In this document: piece by piece, positions 45,370-53,495 of the stretch
How the letters are laid out: every line of letters begins with the position of its first letter
How positions within the stretch are numbered: position 1 is the first letter of the stretch
Origin: Bradyrhizobium sp. AZCC 1693
GTDB taxonomy: Bacteria; Pseudomonadota; Alphaproteobacteria; Rhizobiales; Xanthobacteraceae
Assembly: GCF_036924745.1 (NCBI RefSeq)
Contig: NZ_JAZHSD010000001.1
Coordinates: forward strand, 930,001 to 994,000
Reading direction: 5' to 3'
Length of the DNA: 64,000 bases
Program-made: the position numbers and the translations under genes
The notes under the pieces: generated by a model
Told to the model about the DNA's origin: nothing
Database searches by the model: none
The model's input: the letters and a program-made list of their open reading frames with translations, nothing else

Positions 45370-45838
45370 GTTGTTTCCTCTTTGCTGAGCCAGATTTTGC
45401 TTCTTATTTTTTGTCTCCGGCTGATGTCGCACCGCACGAGGACGGTGCGCCAGCGGAGATTTTGTAATCGGATCAGACCAGAATTGTTTGCATCTGTCGA
45501 GAAAACACAGCGGCTGCCGTCATTGAACTAACGTTGCGTGGAAATTCCGGGCAGCGGGAGCGGAGGTGTGCTGTGTCCGAAATCGTTAATAATTGACGCG
45601 CCGATATTGCGCCGCACACTTCAACGCTCGCTTCCGCTGCAAGGGTGCGCGATTGCGCCGCGGTCATGCTGCGACACAAGTAACTCCTTCGCCAGGAAGG
45701 TCTCTCTTTGTCGTGGAACCGTCCGGTGCAACGGTGGACGAGTTTGGGGCGGAAACGATAGTTTAGGCGGAGCAAGGATTCACGTGCGGCCCGGAAATCA
45801 CCCGCGCGGGTTTCTCGATTGACCATGGAGACCAGATA
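45370..45838. other. 469-bp intergenic region between divergent genes
   Basis: This stretch separates the importer operon (minus) from the LTXXQ-type gene (plus) and must carry both promoters. I found no ORF with convincing coding character, no repeat family and no terminator. A 12-bp palindrome ACCCGCGCGGGT lies at 45800-45811, and AT-rich AAATCGTTAATAATTGAC at 45579-45596 is the best promoter-like stretch. Confidence 0.5.
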
Positions 45839-46621
45839 ATGACCCGTCCTGAACCAACTGCGCGTGTGCAGTCGCGATTGCGTTTTGCACTTGGAGCCAT
45901 TGCTGCGCTCGCTCTGGGCGCGTCGGTAACTGCGAACGCGCAGGGGCTGGTGCAGGGCGTGCAGCAGGGGGCGCGAGAGGGCAACAAGGCCGCCGGTCCG
46001 GTCGGCGGCGTGCTGGGCGGCGCGATTGGCGGCGTCGTCGGCGTGGTCAGCGGCGTTACCGGTGTCCTGACCGGGGGTAATAACAAGGGCGGCCAGGCCC
46101 CGGCGGCAAAGGATGCCAAGCAGGGCGAGGCTTCCAAGCAGGGCGACACTTCCAAGCAAGGTGACACGTCGAAGCCGGCGAAGGGGACCAAGGCTGCGAA
46201 GGCCGCCAAGCAGCAACAACAGCAGCAGCAGGCCGCCGTCCTCACCCAGGCCGGCGCGCCGCAACTGACGGCCGAACAGATCGTCGCCAACAGCGACGCC
46301 AATATCGAGCGGATCAAAAAGGAATTAAACCTCACGCCCGAACAGGAAAAGCATTGGGCCGGGTTCAACAGCGCGATGCACTATCTCGGTCACAATGGCG
46401 CCGATCGCCTCAATCTGCGCGTTGCGCGGGCCAAGCGCGATCCCCCCGATGACATCATCGAGCAGATGCGCAATGAGGCCCAGTTCCTCAACGATCGCGC
46501 CGTCGATCAGCGCAACGTGGCCGATGCGGCCGAGCCGCTATTTGCCAGCCTGGACGACAAGCAAAAGGCGGTCTTCATTCAGGAAATGGTCAATCTGAGC
46601 CACGAGCGCGGGCTCGACTAG
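45839..46621 (+). CDS. exported Spy/LTXXQ-motif protein
   Basis: The 260-residue protein has a signal peptide (LRFALGAIAALALGASVTANAQG). A glycine-zipper-like stretch follows (GGVLGGAIGGVVGVVSGVTGVLTGG). Next is a Lys/Gln-rich linker with three near copies of KQGDTS and a Q7 run, then a helical domain with two LTxxQ-like motifs, LTPEQEKHWAGF and LDDKQKAVF. LTXXQ proteins of the CpxP/Spy family are periplasmic chaperones or stress sensors. The glycine zipper suggests membrane association. The function is inferred from motif only. Confidence 0.78.
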   Translation: MTRPEPTARVQSRLRFALGAIAALALGASVTANAQGLVQGVQQGAREGNKAAGPVGGVLGGAIGGVVGVVSGVTGVLTGGNNKGGQAPAAKDAKQGEASKQGDTSKQGDTSKPAKGTKAAKAAKQQQQQQQAAVLTQAGAPQLTAEQIVANSDANIERIKKELNLTPEQEKHWAGFNSAMHYLGHNGADRLNLRVARAKRDPPDDIIEQMRNEAQFLNDRAVDQRNVADAAEPLFASLDDKQKAVFIQEMVNLSHERGLD

Positions 46622-46909
46622 CGGGCTCCACCCGGACGAATAGCCGGGCACGCATGCCCTGGGGTAGGTTGAAAGGCGCGGCACCCGGCTACTCTGCCGC
46701 AGCGGCGCGGCTTCTCCCAATCTCATTGCAATGATGATGAAACCCTGACGGACTCGCGCCTTACTGATGGCTGACTTGCGGCGTTGTCGGGAACTTCAGT
46801 CTTTGACGGGTAGTGTTGCACCTCAACATCAGATGCGTGGCGCCACAGCGCGCTGAAAACCAATTCGGGCGTCATGGATGCGGCCGAATTGGGCTCGGCG
46901 GGCCGCGGC

Positions 46910-47311
46910 TCAGGTTTTCGGGAAATTCAATTCGACGCCGACGCCATCGGGATCGTAGAGGAAGAACTGCGTATCGCCGGTGCGCGGCACGATGCTCTCG
47001 CGGAATTTGACGCCCTTCGACTGCAGATGCTTGCGCATGCCGTCGACGTCCGTCGCTGCAAAGGCGATGTGGTCAAGCCGACCGGTATCCTCGTACTTCT
47101 TCTCGGTGCCGCGCACCACGATGCCCTCGCGCGGCTTGCGCGTACCCATCAGATGCACCGTGGCTGACCCGCCGGAATAGAGCCAGTAGCCGGGAAAATC
47201 GAGCGGCGGGCGGTCGCCGTTCTCCAGACCCAGCACGTCGCAGTAGAAATCCTTGGTTCGCTCAAGGTCAGATGGTTCGATGGTGTAGTGCTGCAATCCG
47301 CCAAGTCCCAT
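46910..47311 (-). CDS. VOC family (glyoxalase/extradiol dioxygenase-like) protein
   Basis: The 133-residue protein contains both half-modules of the vicinal-oxygen-chelate fold, with candidate metal ligands in GGLQHYTIEP (H8), GRLDHIAFAATD and GVGVELNFPK. It follows the acyl-CoA-dehydrogenase-like gene by nine bases on the same strand. The pair resembles a flavin monooxygenase plus ring-cleavage dioxygenase module. The substrate is unknown. Confidence 0.83.
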   Translation of the reverse strand: MGLGGLQHYTIEPSDLERTKDFYCDVLGLENGDRPPLDFPGYWLYSGGSATVHLMGTRKPREGIVVRGTEKKYEDTGRLDHIAFAATDVDGMRKHLQSKGVKFRESIVPRTGDTQFFLYDPDGVGVELNFPKT

Positions 47312-47320
47312 GGTGGCCTC

Positions 47321-48517
47321 CTAAACAAAGCTGAGGTCGGTATCGACGCCCATCATCCAGGCGCCGACGGTTTCAAAATGCCTGAGTTGGCCCTGCAGTT
47401 GCTGCGTCACGGTATGGATGTCGCGGAAGCGGCGCTCCAGCGGGTGGTTCTCGAAGATCGCGGTGGCGCCTGCGGCGTTGTAGGCAAAGTCGACCGCCTC
47501 GCGCGCCTTGTGAATGGCGTGGGTGGAGGCCATGCGGATGTTCATGCGCTGGGCCACGGTGATGGTCGCGCCCGCCGAGAGATCCTTCCAGGTATCGGCC
47601 ATCGACTGCAGCACGTAGCCGCGCGCGGCACGGAGATTGACTTCCGCCTGGGCGAGGTTGCACTGGACCACGGCATTGTCCCGCAACGACAGCTTCGCGC
47701 CGCGCGGCACCTTGCTGCGCATTGTCTCGACGAAGTTGTCGAGGGCGGTGCGGGCGATGCCGCAGGCGACACCGGCAAAGCCGACCTGGTAGCAGGTGTG
47801 ATTGCTCATGCGGTAGAGCGGGCCGCGTTCGCGGCATTCCTGGTCGAACTCACGGGTAATCGAATGGTCTGCGCGTACGAAGAAGTCGTTGAGCGCGAAC
47901 TGGTCGCTGGCGGTGCCGCGCAGGCCAACGGTGTTCCAGATGTCGGTCCACTCGACATCCTCCGAGCGTACCAGCATGGTGCGTTCGAGCGGGGCGCCGT
48001 TAGCGTCGTATTTGGGCGAACCGTCGGCTGCATGGATCGGGCAGTGCGCCCCGAGCCAGGTCGCATGCCGGCCGCCGGACGCAAAGGACCAGACGCCGGT
48101 CACCCTGTAGCCGCCTTCGCATTCGACCGCGCGAACCCTGGGGCCGGGCCCCCATGCCAGCACCGCGCGCGGATCGCCGAAGATCGCCTGCGCCACCGGC
48201 AGGTCCAGATAGGCCGCCGACATCGCGCAGCCGCCGGCCTGGCTGAGGCACCAGGCGGTGGAAGCATCAGCCTTGGCGATTGTTTCGATGACGTGAAAAA
48301 ACGTTACCGGATCGGTTTCGATTCCGTCGGTCGAGCGGGGCAGCAACAGCCGGAACAATTGCGCATCGTGCAGCTTGTCGAGCAGCGCGGGCGGCAGCCG
48401 GCGCGCGGTCTCGATGTCGTTGGAAGCTGTCGCGACATCAGAACGGATGGCCTCGGCCCGGGCGATCACCGCCTGGTCGCCGGCAAGATCGGTAGAATTT
48501 GCGATCGGTGTATTCAA
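47321..48517 (-). CDS. acyl-CoA dehydrogenase-fold flavin monooxygenase-like protein
   Basis: The 398-residue protein matches the group of acyl-CoA dehydrogenase relatives that includes HsaA and DszC-type monooxygenases: FFHVIETIAKADASTAWCLSQ, GGYRVTGVWSFASGGRHATWLGAHC, TDIWNTVGLRGTASDQFAL and a C-terminal domain ending DIHTVTQQLQGQLRHFE. These use reduced flavin from a partner reductase to oxygenate aromatic or thiophenic rings. No ATG fits; TTG 48517 (NTPIANSTDLAGDQ) gives the family length. It is coupled to the VOC gene. Confidence 0.78.
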   Translation of the reverse strand: MNTPIANSTDLAGDQAVIARAEAIRSDVATASNDIETARRLPPALLDKLHDAQLFRLLLPRSTDGIETDPVTFFHVIETIAKADASTAWCLSQAGGCAMSAAYLDLPVAQAIFGDPRAVLAWGPGPRVRAVECEGGYRVTGVWSFASGGRHATWLGAHCPIHAADGSPKYDANGAPLERTMLVRSEDVEWTDIWNTVGLRGTASDQFALNDFFVRADHSITREFDQECRERGPLYRMSNHTCYQVGFAGVACGIARTALDNFVETMRSKVPRGAKLSLRDNAVVQCNLAQAEVNLRAARGYVLQSMADTWKDLSAGATITVAQRMNIRMASTHAIHKAREAVDFAYNAAGATAIFENHPLERRFRDIHTVTQQLQGQLRHFETVGAWMMGVDTDLSFV

Positions 48518-48784
48518 GATTATGCCTGCCGGTCCATCGCGTCCGTGTGCCGTCTTTGGTGGAAAGGCTATCGTGCCATCGCCGCGATCGGCAAGTCCAT
48601 GCTGACGCGGAGCACATCTGCGAACAAGCGATCGGGATTTCGTGCCGCTCTGCACAATGGAGCCCGAAGACAATTGCATCGGCCGCAGGTCGCGCCTATT
48701 CCGGCTTCCCGGCGCACGCGCCGACTTTGTTTAGGGTTTTGCGCTAGCGGTTTGGTCGGGATCGATCGGGACAGGACGGATAGC

Positions 48785-49063
48785 ATGGAAGAGAAGCGAA
48801 AGTATCCGCGAACCGAGCTTGACGAGCCTGCCTATGTTTCGTCGGGCGGTTCCATCATGCCCTGCGTGGTGCGGAATATCTCGCGCGAGGGAGCGGCGAT
48901 CGATGTCGACAACCCGGCCTTCGTCCCGCAGCACTTTCGCCTGGTGATGGCAAGGGATCCGTCGATCGTGCACGAGTGCCGGGTCACCTGGATCCAGAAG
49001 AATCGCATCGGCCTGACCTTCATGCAGATCGCGGATGCTGTCGCGGAACCGCCGCCATCGTAG
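48785..49063 (+). CDS. single-domain PilZ protein (c-di-GMP receptor candidate)
   Basis: The 92-residue protein is one PilZ domain. It has RxxxR as RKYPR (residues 5-9) and the (D/N)xSxxG motif as NISREG near residue 33, both needed for c-di-GMP binding, then HFRLVMARD and NRIGLTF. It stands alone, with 267 bp upstream that hold no other gene. Output partners cannot be seen from the sequence. Confidence 0.87.
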   Translation: MEEKRKYPRTELDEPAYVSSGGSIMPCVVRNISREGAAIDVDNPAFVPQHFRLVMARDPSIVHECRVTWIQKNRIGLTFMQIADAVAEPPPS

Positions 49064-49074
49064 CGCTGAGCCCG

Positions 49075-50043
49075 CTACTCGATCCGCAACCTTGCATCGC
49101 GCACCACCTTGCCCCACTTGTCCATCTCCAGCCTGATACGCGCCCCGAACTGATCCGGCGTATTCGCAATCGCCTTGAATCCCAGCGTTGTGAGGCGTTC
49201 CTTGACGTCGGGCTGGGCGACGATTTTGGCGATCTCACGATAAAGCAGATCAACGATCTCTTTCGGCGTCCCCGCAGGCGCAACGACACCCGTGAGCGTG
49301 TCGGCGTCCTGATCCTTCACGCCCTGTTCGGCGAAGGTCGGCACATCGGGCATCCCGGCGGCACGTTCGGTTGACGCCACGCCCAGCGCGCGCAGTTGTC
49401 CGCTCTGCACCGCCGATAGGGCAGGCGGCAGCGCGGTGAAGGCGATCGGGGTGTGCCCGCCGACCGTTGCCTGGATCGCCGGCCCAGCCCCTGTGAAAGG
49501 CACGTGCACCAGGTCGAGCTTGAAGGCCAGCCGGAAAAGCTCACCGCCCAGATGCGGCGTCGAACCGATGCCGGGACCGGCAAAGCCGTACTTGCCGGGG
49601 TTGTCCCGAATGAGCTGCACCAGCTCCGGCAGCGTCCTGGCGGGCACTTGCGGGTTGACCACCACGACATTCGGCGAAACCGCGACCAGCGTCACCGGCG
49701 CGAAATCCTTGACTGGATCGTACGGCACCCTGGCGTAGAGGCTGGGATTCACGACAAAGCCGGTGCTGATCACCATGATGGTGTAGCCGTCCGGCGTCAC
49801 GCGTGCGACCTGGCCGGCCGCGGTGTTGCCACCCGCGCCGCCGACGTTCTCGACGTAGAATTGATGGCCGAGATTGTCCGTCAGCTTCTGGGCTACGATG
49901 CGCGCAATGGCATCGGTCGGTCCGCCGGCGGGAAAGCCGACCACGACGCGCACCGGCTTGCTTGGATAGCCTTGCGCCGATGACGCTACGACGCCGGACA
50001 GCAGCCACGTCGCTGCCCACAATACGCGCAAAGCCGCGACCAT
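49075..50043 (-). CDS. Bug-family (TctC) tripartite tricarboxylate transporter binding protein
   Basis: The 322-residue exported protein (signal LRVLWAATWLLSGVVASSAQG) has the Bug signature YPSKPVRVVVGFPAGGPTDAIARIVAQKL near the mature N-terminus, then VENVGGAGGNTAAGQVAR and GYTIMVISTGFVVNPSLY. Bug proteins bind carboxylates for TctAB-type transporters, but most are orphans, as here. Confidence 0.9.
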   Translation of the reverse strand: MVAALRVLWAATWLLSGVVASSAQGYPSKPVRVVVGFPAGGPTDAIARIVAQKLTDNLGHQFYVENVGGAGGNTAAGQVARVTPDGYTIMVISTGFVVNPSLYARVPYDPVKDFAPVTLVAVSPNVVVVNPQVPARTLPELVQLIRDNPGKYGFAGPGIGSTPHLGGELFRLAFKLDLVHVPFTGAGPAIQATVGGHTPIAFTALPPALSAVQSGQLRALGVASTERAAGMPDVPTFAEQGVKDQDADTLTGVVAPAGTPKEIVDLLYREIAKIVAQPDVKERLTTLGFKAIANTPDQFGARIRLEMDKWGKVVRDARLRIE

Positions 50044-50123
50044 GGCGCTCTCCCCAATATGTTTGTTGGGGCCATCATCGGCGAGGCGGCCACGCCGGGC
50101 AAGGGGTGACTGCTATGCGACCG

Positions 50124-50759
50124 CTACTTCCTGAGCAACGGCTTGATCCGCTCTTCCAGCTCCTCGAACGGCATCGAGCCCTGCAGCCGCACACCATTTA
50201 GAAAAAACGTCGGCGTCGAGGTGACCTTCAACTCCCGAACGGCGTATTGCTGGTCGGCGGTCAGCTTGTCGAACTGCGCCTGGTCTTTCTCGCAGGTCTC
50301 GACGTCCTGTTCGCTCATTCCGTGCTGCTTGCCGGCATAGATCAGCGTATCCTTGGTTTGCGCCATCAGGCGGTCCTGCAGCTTGAACATGGTCTCGACC
50401 GCGCTGAGGTATTTTTCGGAATCGCCCTTGCCGATGCAGCGCGCCAGTATCGAAGCGGCGGCAGCCTTGATGTCGAGCGGAAATTCGCGGAACACGAAAC
50501 GCACCTTGCCGGTATCGATATATTTCGATCGCAACATCGGGAACACATTCTGGCCGAAGGCTGCGCAGTGCGGGCAACTCATCGACGAATATTCGGTGAG
50601 GGTGATCGGTGCTTTCGCCGATCCGATGGCAATGTCGGGCAGCGATACCGGTTTGGCGACCGCTGCAGCGATCGCGCTTTGCGCGATGGCTGCACCAGAA
50701 AAAGCCGGCGACGCGAACGCGAGGAGAACGGTAAAGGCGATGCGGTGACGAACGTTCAA
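50124..50759 (-). CDS. DsbA-family thiol:disulfide oxidoreductase
   Basis: The 211-residue exported protein (MNVRHRIAFTVLLAFASPAFSGAAIAQ) has a thioredoxin fold with active site CPHC in LTEYSSMSCPHCAAF and the cis-proline loop VTSTPTFFLNG. It resembles the short DsbA/BdbD group found in alphaproteobacteria, which introduces or rearranges disulfides in periplasmic proteins. An ORF on the other strand overlaps its start by 15 bp. Confidence 0.9.
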   Translation of the reverse strand: MNVRHRIAFTVLLAFASPAFSGAAIAQSAIAAAVAKPVSLPDIAIGSAKAPITLTEYSSMSCPHCAAFGQNVFPMLRSKYIDTGKVRFVFREFPLDIKAAAASILARCIGKGDSEKYLSAVETMFKLQDRLMAQTKDTLIYAGKQHGMSEQDVETCEKDQAQFDKLTADQQYAVRELKVTSTPTFFLNGVRLQGSMPFEELEERIKPLLRK

Positions 50760-50933
50760 CAGTTACTCCGAAACGAACTGACGAGAGGTGGCAAGCCGTC
50801 ATATCCGCCAATTTGCTGGTTTCGCGACCTGTGCGCCGATATCGACGAGGCGATGCAGGCGGCGTCGCACGGCTCCAAGGCTGTCCGCGAACTGGAAGCC
50901 AGATCCAATCGAGAAGCCGGATCCAATCGATAA
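50745..50933 (+). CDS. possible small protein, 62 residues
   Basis: A GTG-initiated ORF encodes TNVQQLLRNELTRGGKPSYPPICWFRDLCADIDEAM and ends with a duplicated EARSNREAGSNR. The composition looks protein-like, but the ribosome-binding site is weak and no family is recognised. Its end carries an 18-bp tandem duplication. It overlaps the divergent dsbA-like start. Confidence 0.35.
   Translation: MTNVQQLLRNELTRGGKPSYPPICWFRDLCADIDEAMQAASHGSKAVRELEARSNREAGSNR
50895..50930. repeat. 18-bp tandem duplication
   Basis: GAAGCCAGATCCAATCGA at 50895-50912 is repeated at 50913-50930 with one change (A to G). It adds six residues in frame to the small ORF covering it. Confidence 0.85.
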
Positions 50934-51274
50934 GTCGTCGGTGTCGGCCGGAGCGATTTGGAATTTGCGGGCAGCAATAAAAATGCCCCGCAACGCGGTC
51001 TATACGACCAGCGATGGCGGGGCAGTCTTAGGAGAAAACGGCGAGATCGCCGAATGATGCGGACATCATCGTCGGACATCATGTAGATCGACATTCCGCT
51101 CTTTTGGCAGCGCTCGCATTGACCTGGATCAAGCCGTCGGCGCGCCAGCGTTGAGGACAAGCGCGACGGGAGCCGGCCGCGCGCAGGCGCGCGGCCCTCA
51201 ATGCTTCGATTCCCAATGCTTCGATTCCCAAGGCTGCGATTCCAGAGGCTTCGATTGATCGCGCGGTCAGTACA
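50934..51274. other. 341-bp region without a convincing gene
   Basis: It contains an inverted repeat TGCCCCGC (50984-50991) with GCGGGGCA (51017-51024), which may be a terminator-like or RNA hairpin. A 15-bp tandem array lies at 51201-51260. Open frames crossing it are short and repeat-driven. Confidence 0.5.
51201..51260. repeat. 15-bp minisatellite, four diverging copies
   Basis: Units ATGCTTCGATTCCCA at 51201-51215 and 51216-51230 are identical; the copies at 51231-51245 and 51246-51260 have diverged. On the minus strand it would read as GIEAL repeats, but the frame has no supporting start or domain. Confidence 0.85.
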
Positions 51275-51529
51275 TCACGCAACGCGATTCCATGCGTGTC
51301 CGGGGGCAGGCGTATAGCACGCCGGATGTTCGAACTCGGGATGATCCGCCAGGTGCGTGACTTCGACGCAATCGGCATTCAGACGTTCGTTGTCGACCAA
51401 CCGCTCCGCCAACACCAGCGCCTGGGCGGGACCAACCGACTGGACCTCGATCTGGCGCTGCAGGCACTTGAAGTTGTGGCCGTCGGAATTGCAGAGATCC
51501 TTGTAGAAGGAGACGCGATAATTGTTCAT
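51275..51529 (-). CDS. hypothetical protein, 84 residues
   Basis: The protein begins MNNYRVSFYKDLCNSDGHNFKCLQRQIEV and ends HPEFEHPACYTPAPGHAWNRVA. It has four cysteines. GGGAG precedes ATG 51529 at good spacing. I recognise no domain. It follows fixK2 on the same strand (45 bp), so it could be read through from it. Confidence 0.65.
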   Translation of the reverse strand: MNNYRVSFYKDLCNSDGHNFKCLQRQIEVQSVGPAQALVLAERLVDNERLNADCVEVTHLADHPEFEHPACYTPAPGHAWNRVA

Positions 51530-51574
51530 CTTGCACTCCCTTCCTTCCGGCACGCTGTCGGCCAGCTTATACTC

Positions 51575-52276
51575 TCATGCGTCCATGTCTGCCAGCCGCT
51601 GGCGGTTGTGGAGCACGATTTGACGGGCGCTGGAAAACACCAGAACGCCCTGGTCGCTGAGCTGTGAAAGCGCCCGCGAAACGGTTTCCAGTGTCAGGCC
51701 GAGGTAGTCACCGATGTCGCGGCGGCACATCGGCAGGGCCATCATGGCGGCCTTGGCGAGCCGACGGTCCATTTCCAAGAGGAAGGTGGCAACTTTTTCC
51801 ATCGCGGTTTTGCGGCCCAGCAGCAACATGTGGTCCTCGGCGTGCCGGAGATCGCTGGCGGTCATGGTCCAGAGGTTATGGGCGACCTGGACATTCGATC
51901 CCGCAGCAGCTTCCAGGCTGCGGCGCTTTACCAGGCGGACGGTGGTTTCAGCGATCGCTTCAGCGGTCAGGCGATGGGTCGAACCGGCATCGAGGCCGAA
52001 CACGTCGCCGGGCAGATGGAACGCGCCGATTTGGCGCCGTCCGTCGCTGAGGAGCTTGTAGGTGCGAACCGCGCCGCGGACCACCTGATAGACATATTCG
52101 GAAGGCTCGCCCTCACCGTAGATTTCCTCGTCCTTGCGGTAGGAAAACTCGGTGGCAATCACGCCTGCGCAGGTTGCGATCACGCTGAACTGGTCGACGA
52201 CCGGAACACTCTGGGCGCGCGGGGTGGGGAAAACCTTGGCCTGGACTGCCGGGGCGGTGATCGTCTGGGTGAGCAT
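51575..52276 (-). CDS. fixK2: CRP/FNR-type oxygen-response regulator FixK2
   Basis: The 233-residue regulator has an N-terminal cyclic-nucleotide-like beta domain (EFSYRKDEEIYGEGEPSEYVYQVVRGAVRTYKLL) and a C-terminal helix-turn-helix (CRRDIGDYLGLTLETVSRALSQL). It lacks the FNR N-terminal iron-sulfur cysteine cluster, as FixK proteins do. C184 in ALPMCRRDI corresponds to the redox-sensitive C183 of B. japonicum FixK2. Known targets there are microaerobic, denitrification and heme genes. Four candidate boxes occur downstream of fixL in this window. Gene order (fixL-fixJ-receiver-fixK2) supports the assignment. Confidence 0.94.
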   Translation of the reverse strand: MLTQTITAPAVQAKVFPTPRAQSVPVVDQFSVIATCAGVIATEFSYRKDEEIYGEGEPSEYVYQVVRGAVRTYKLLSDGRRQIGAFHLPGDVFGLDAGSTHRLTAEAIAETTVRLVKRRSLEAAAGSNVQVAHNLWTMTASDLRHAEDHMLLLGRKTAMEKVATFLLEMDRRLAKAAMMALPMCRRDIGDYLGLTLETVSRALSQLSDQGVLVFSSARQIVLHNRQRLADMDA

Positions 52277-52349
52277 TTGCCATCTCCTCGATGCGGGATG
52301 GCTTTGGTGTAACCGGGATTTTTGCTGCCCGATATTTGGGTCGATATCC

Positions 52350-52365
52350 TAAGGGGGACCCCTTA
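52350..52365. promoter_or_regulatory. perfect palindrome upstream of fixK2
   Basis: TAAGGGGGACCCCTTA has 7-bp arms around a 2-base centre and lies 74-89 bp before the fixK2 start. This is where FixJ acts in Bradyrhizobium, so it is a candidate operator. It could also fold as a hairpin between the receiver gene and fixK2, but no U-tract follows. Confidence 0.45.
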
Positions 52366-52396
52366 CGGGATTTTGCGGAGGGGGCCGACCGGTATT

Positions 52397-52834
52397 TCAA
52401 GGCTGACCCGCCGGACCCGCCGCATCAATCGCGTTTCGAACGCAATCGACCAGGTTGCCCTCGAGGTTGGGCTTCAGGAGCACTTGGCGCACGCCGGCCG
52501 AGCTTGCTTTGGCCGCGATATTTTCGTCCGGATAGCCCGTGATCAGGATGATCGGGGTGGAAACATCGAGCCTTCGCAGCCGGTAGGCCAGTTCCAAACC
52601 GTCGAGTTCCGCCATCTTGTAGTCAACGACAAGGCAATCCGCTCGGTTGCGGGTTGAAGATCCCAGCAACGCGACCCCGCTGCGGAACGTACGGACGTCG
52701 AATCCCTCGGTCTCCAGCAGAAATCGCAGCGATGTCCGGACGTCGTAGTCGTCATCGACGACGTAAATCATCGATTTTTTGGAGGGAAGGCCTATTCCGG
52801 CTTCACCGGCGGCGCTGTTTCGGGTGTCGATCAT
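52397..52834 (-). CDS. single-domain response regulator between fixJ and fixK2
   Basis: The 145-residue receiver has the acidic pair in IYVVDDDYDVRTSLRFLLE, the phospho-acceptor aspartate in CLVVDYKMAELDGLELA, and the conserved lysine in VLLKPN. It has no output domain. B. diazoefficiens has a receiver gene in the same place between fixJ and fixK2. The start is uncertain: ATG 52834 is used, 52771 would give just the domain, and the open frame runs back to 52909 overlapping fixJ. Confidence 0.85.
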   Translation of the reverse strand: MIDTRNSAAGEAGIGLPSKKSMIYVVDDDYDVRTSLRFLLETEGFDVRTFRSGVALLGSSTRNRADCLVVDYKMAELDGLELAYRLRRLDVSTPIILITGYPDENIAAKASSAGVRQVLLKPNLEGNLVDCVRNAIDAAGPAGQP

Positions 52835-52877
52835 ACCGACAAAATAGACGTTCTCCCAACCCTCGAATTGACTTGGC

Positions 52878-53495
52878 TCAATCTTCGACGACGCCTGCCC
52901 GGATCGCAAACCGCACCAGTTCGGAAAGGTTACCGGCCTGCATCTTGGTCATCACATTCGCCCGATAGACCTCCACCGTGCGCGGGCTGATATCGTACTC
53001 CCGGGCGATGGCCTTGTTCGATTGCCCCGTCACCAGTCCCTGCATCACCTGGCGTTCGCGCTGGGTAAGGCTGGCGACGCGGGCGGCCATATCGGCCGAC
53101 AACGCCTCGCTTTTCGAACCGCTCTCGCGCTCCGCCAGCGCAGTCTCGATCATGCCGATCAGCCGGTCATCCCCGAACGGCTTTTCTAGAAAATCGAGCG
53201 CCCCTAGCTTCATCGCCTCGACGGCGAGGGGCACATCGCCGTGGCCGGTCATGACGATGACCGGGAGCTTTCGCGGGCCCGAACTCAACTGACGCAGCAG
53301 TTCCATGCCGTCGATGCCCGGCATGCGCACGTCCGTGACCACGCAGCCGGCCTCCAGGTTCGCAAGCTCGTTCAGGAAAGCCTGTGCGGAATCGAAAATA
53401 CGCACGTTGAAGCCGGCCGAGCCCAGCAGGAAATCCAGCGAGTCGCGCATCGCCGGATCGTCGTCGATGACATAAACTTTAGCGCTCGGCGGCAT
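52878..53495 (-). CDS. fixJ: response regulator FixJ
   Basis: The 205-residue protein has a receiver with the acidic pair in [14 protein letters not shown], acceptor D55 in [10 protein letters not shown], and the lysine in [10 protein letters not shown] linker and a LuxR-type helix-turn-helix follow ([43 protein letters not shown]). Phosphorylated FixJ activates fixK2 under low oxygen. The start overlaps the fixL stop by 17 bp, showing tight coupling. Confidence 0.96.
   Translation of the reverse strand: MPPSAKVYVIDDDPAMRDSLDFLLGSAGFNVRIFDSAQAFLNELANLEAGCVVTDVRMPGIDGMELLRQLSSGPRKLPVIVMTGHGDVPLAVEAMKLGALDFLEKPFGDDRLIGMIETALAERESGSKSEALSADMAARVASLTQRERQVMQGLVTGQSNKAIAREYDISPRTVEVYRANVMTKMQAGNLSELVRFAIRAGVVED

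Noticed and set aside
45538..45822. 94-residue plus-strand frame in the 45370-45838 gap
   Set aside because: Composition is Arg/Cys/Gly-rich and irregular, without ribosome-binding site or domain.
47288..48784. Long plus-strand frame running into the PilZ gene
   Set aside because: It lies antisense to the acyl-CoA-dehydrogenase-like gene; only the last 92 codons from ATG 48785 form a real protein.
51079..51378. 99-residue minus-strand frame with GIEAL repeats
   Set aside because: The repeats come from a 15-bp DNA minisatellite and the start overlaps a better-supported gene in another frame.
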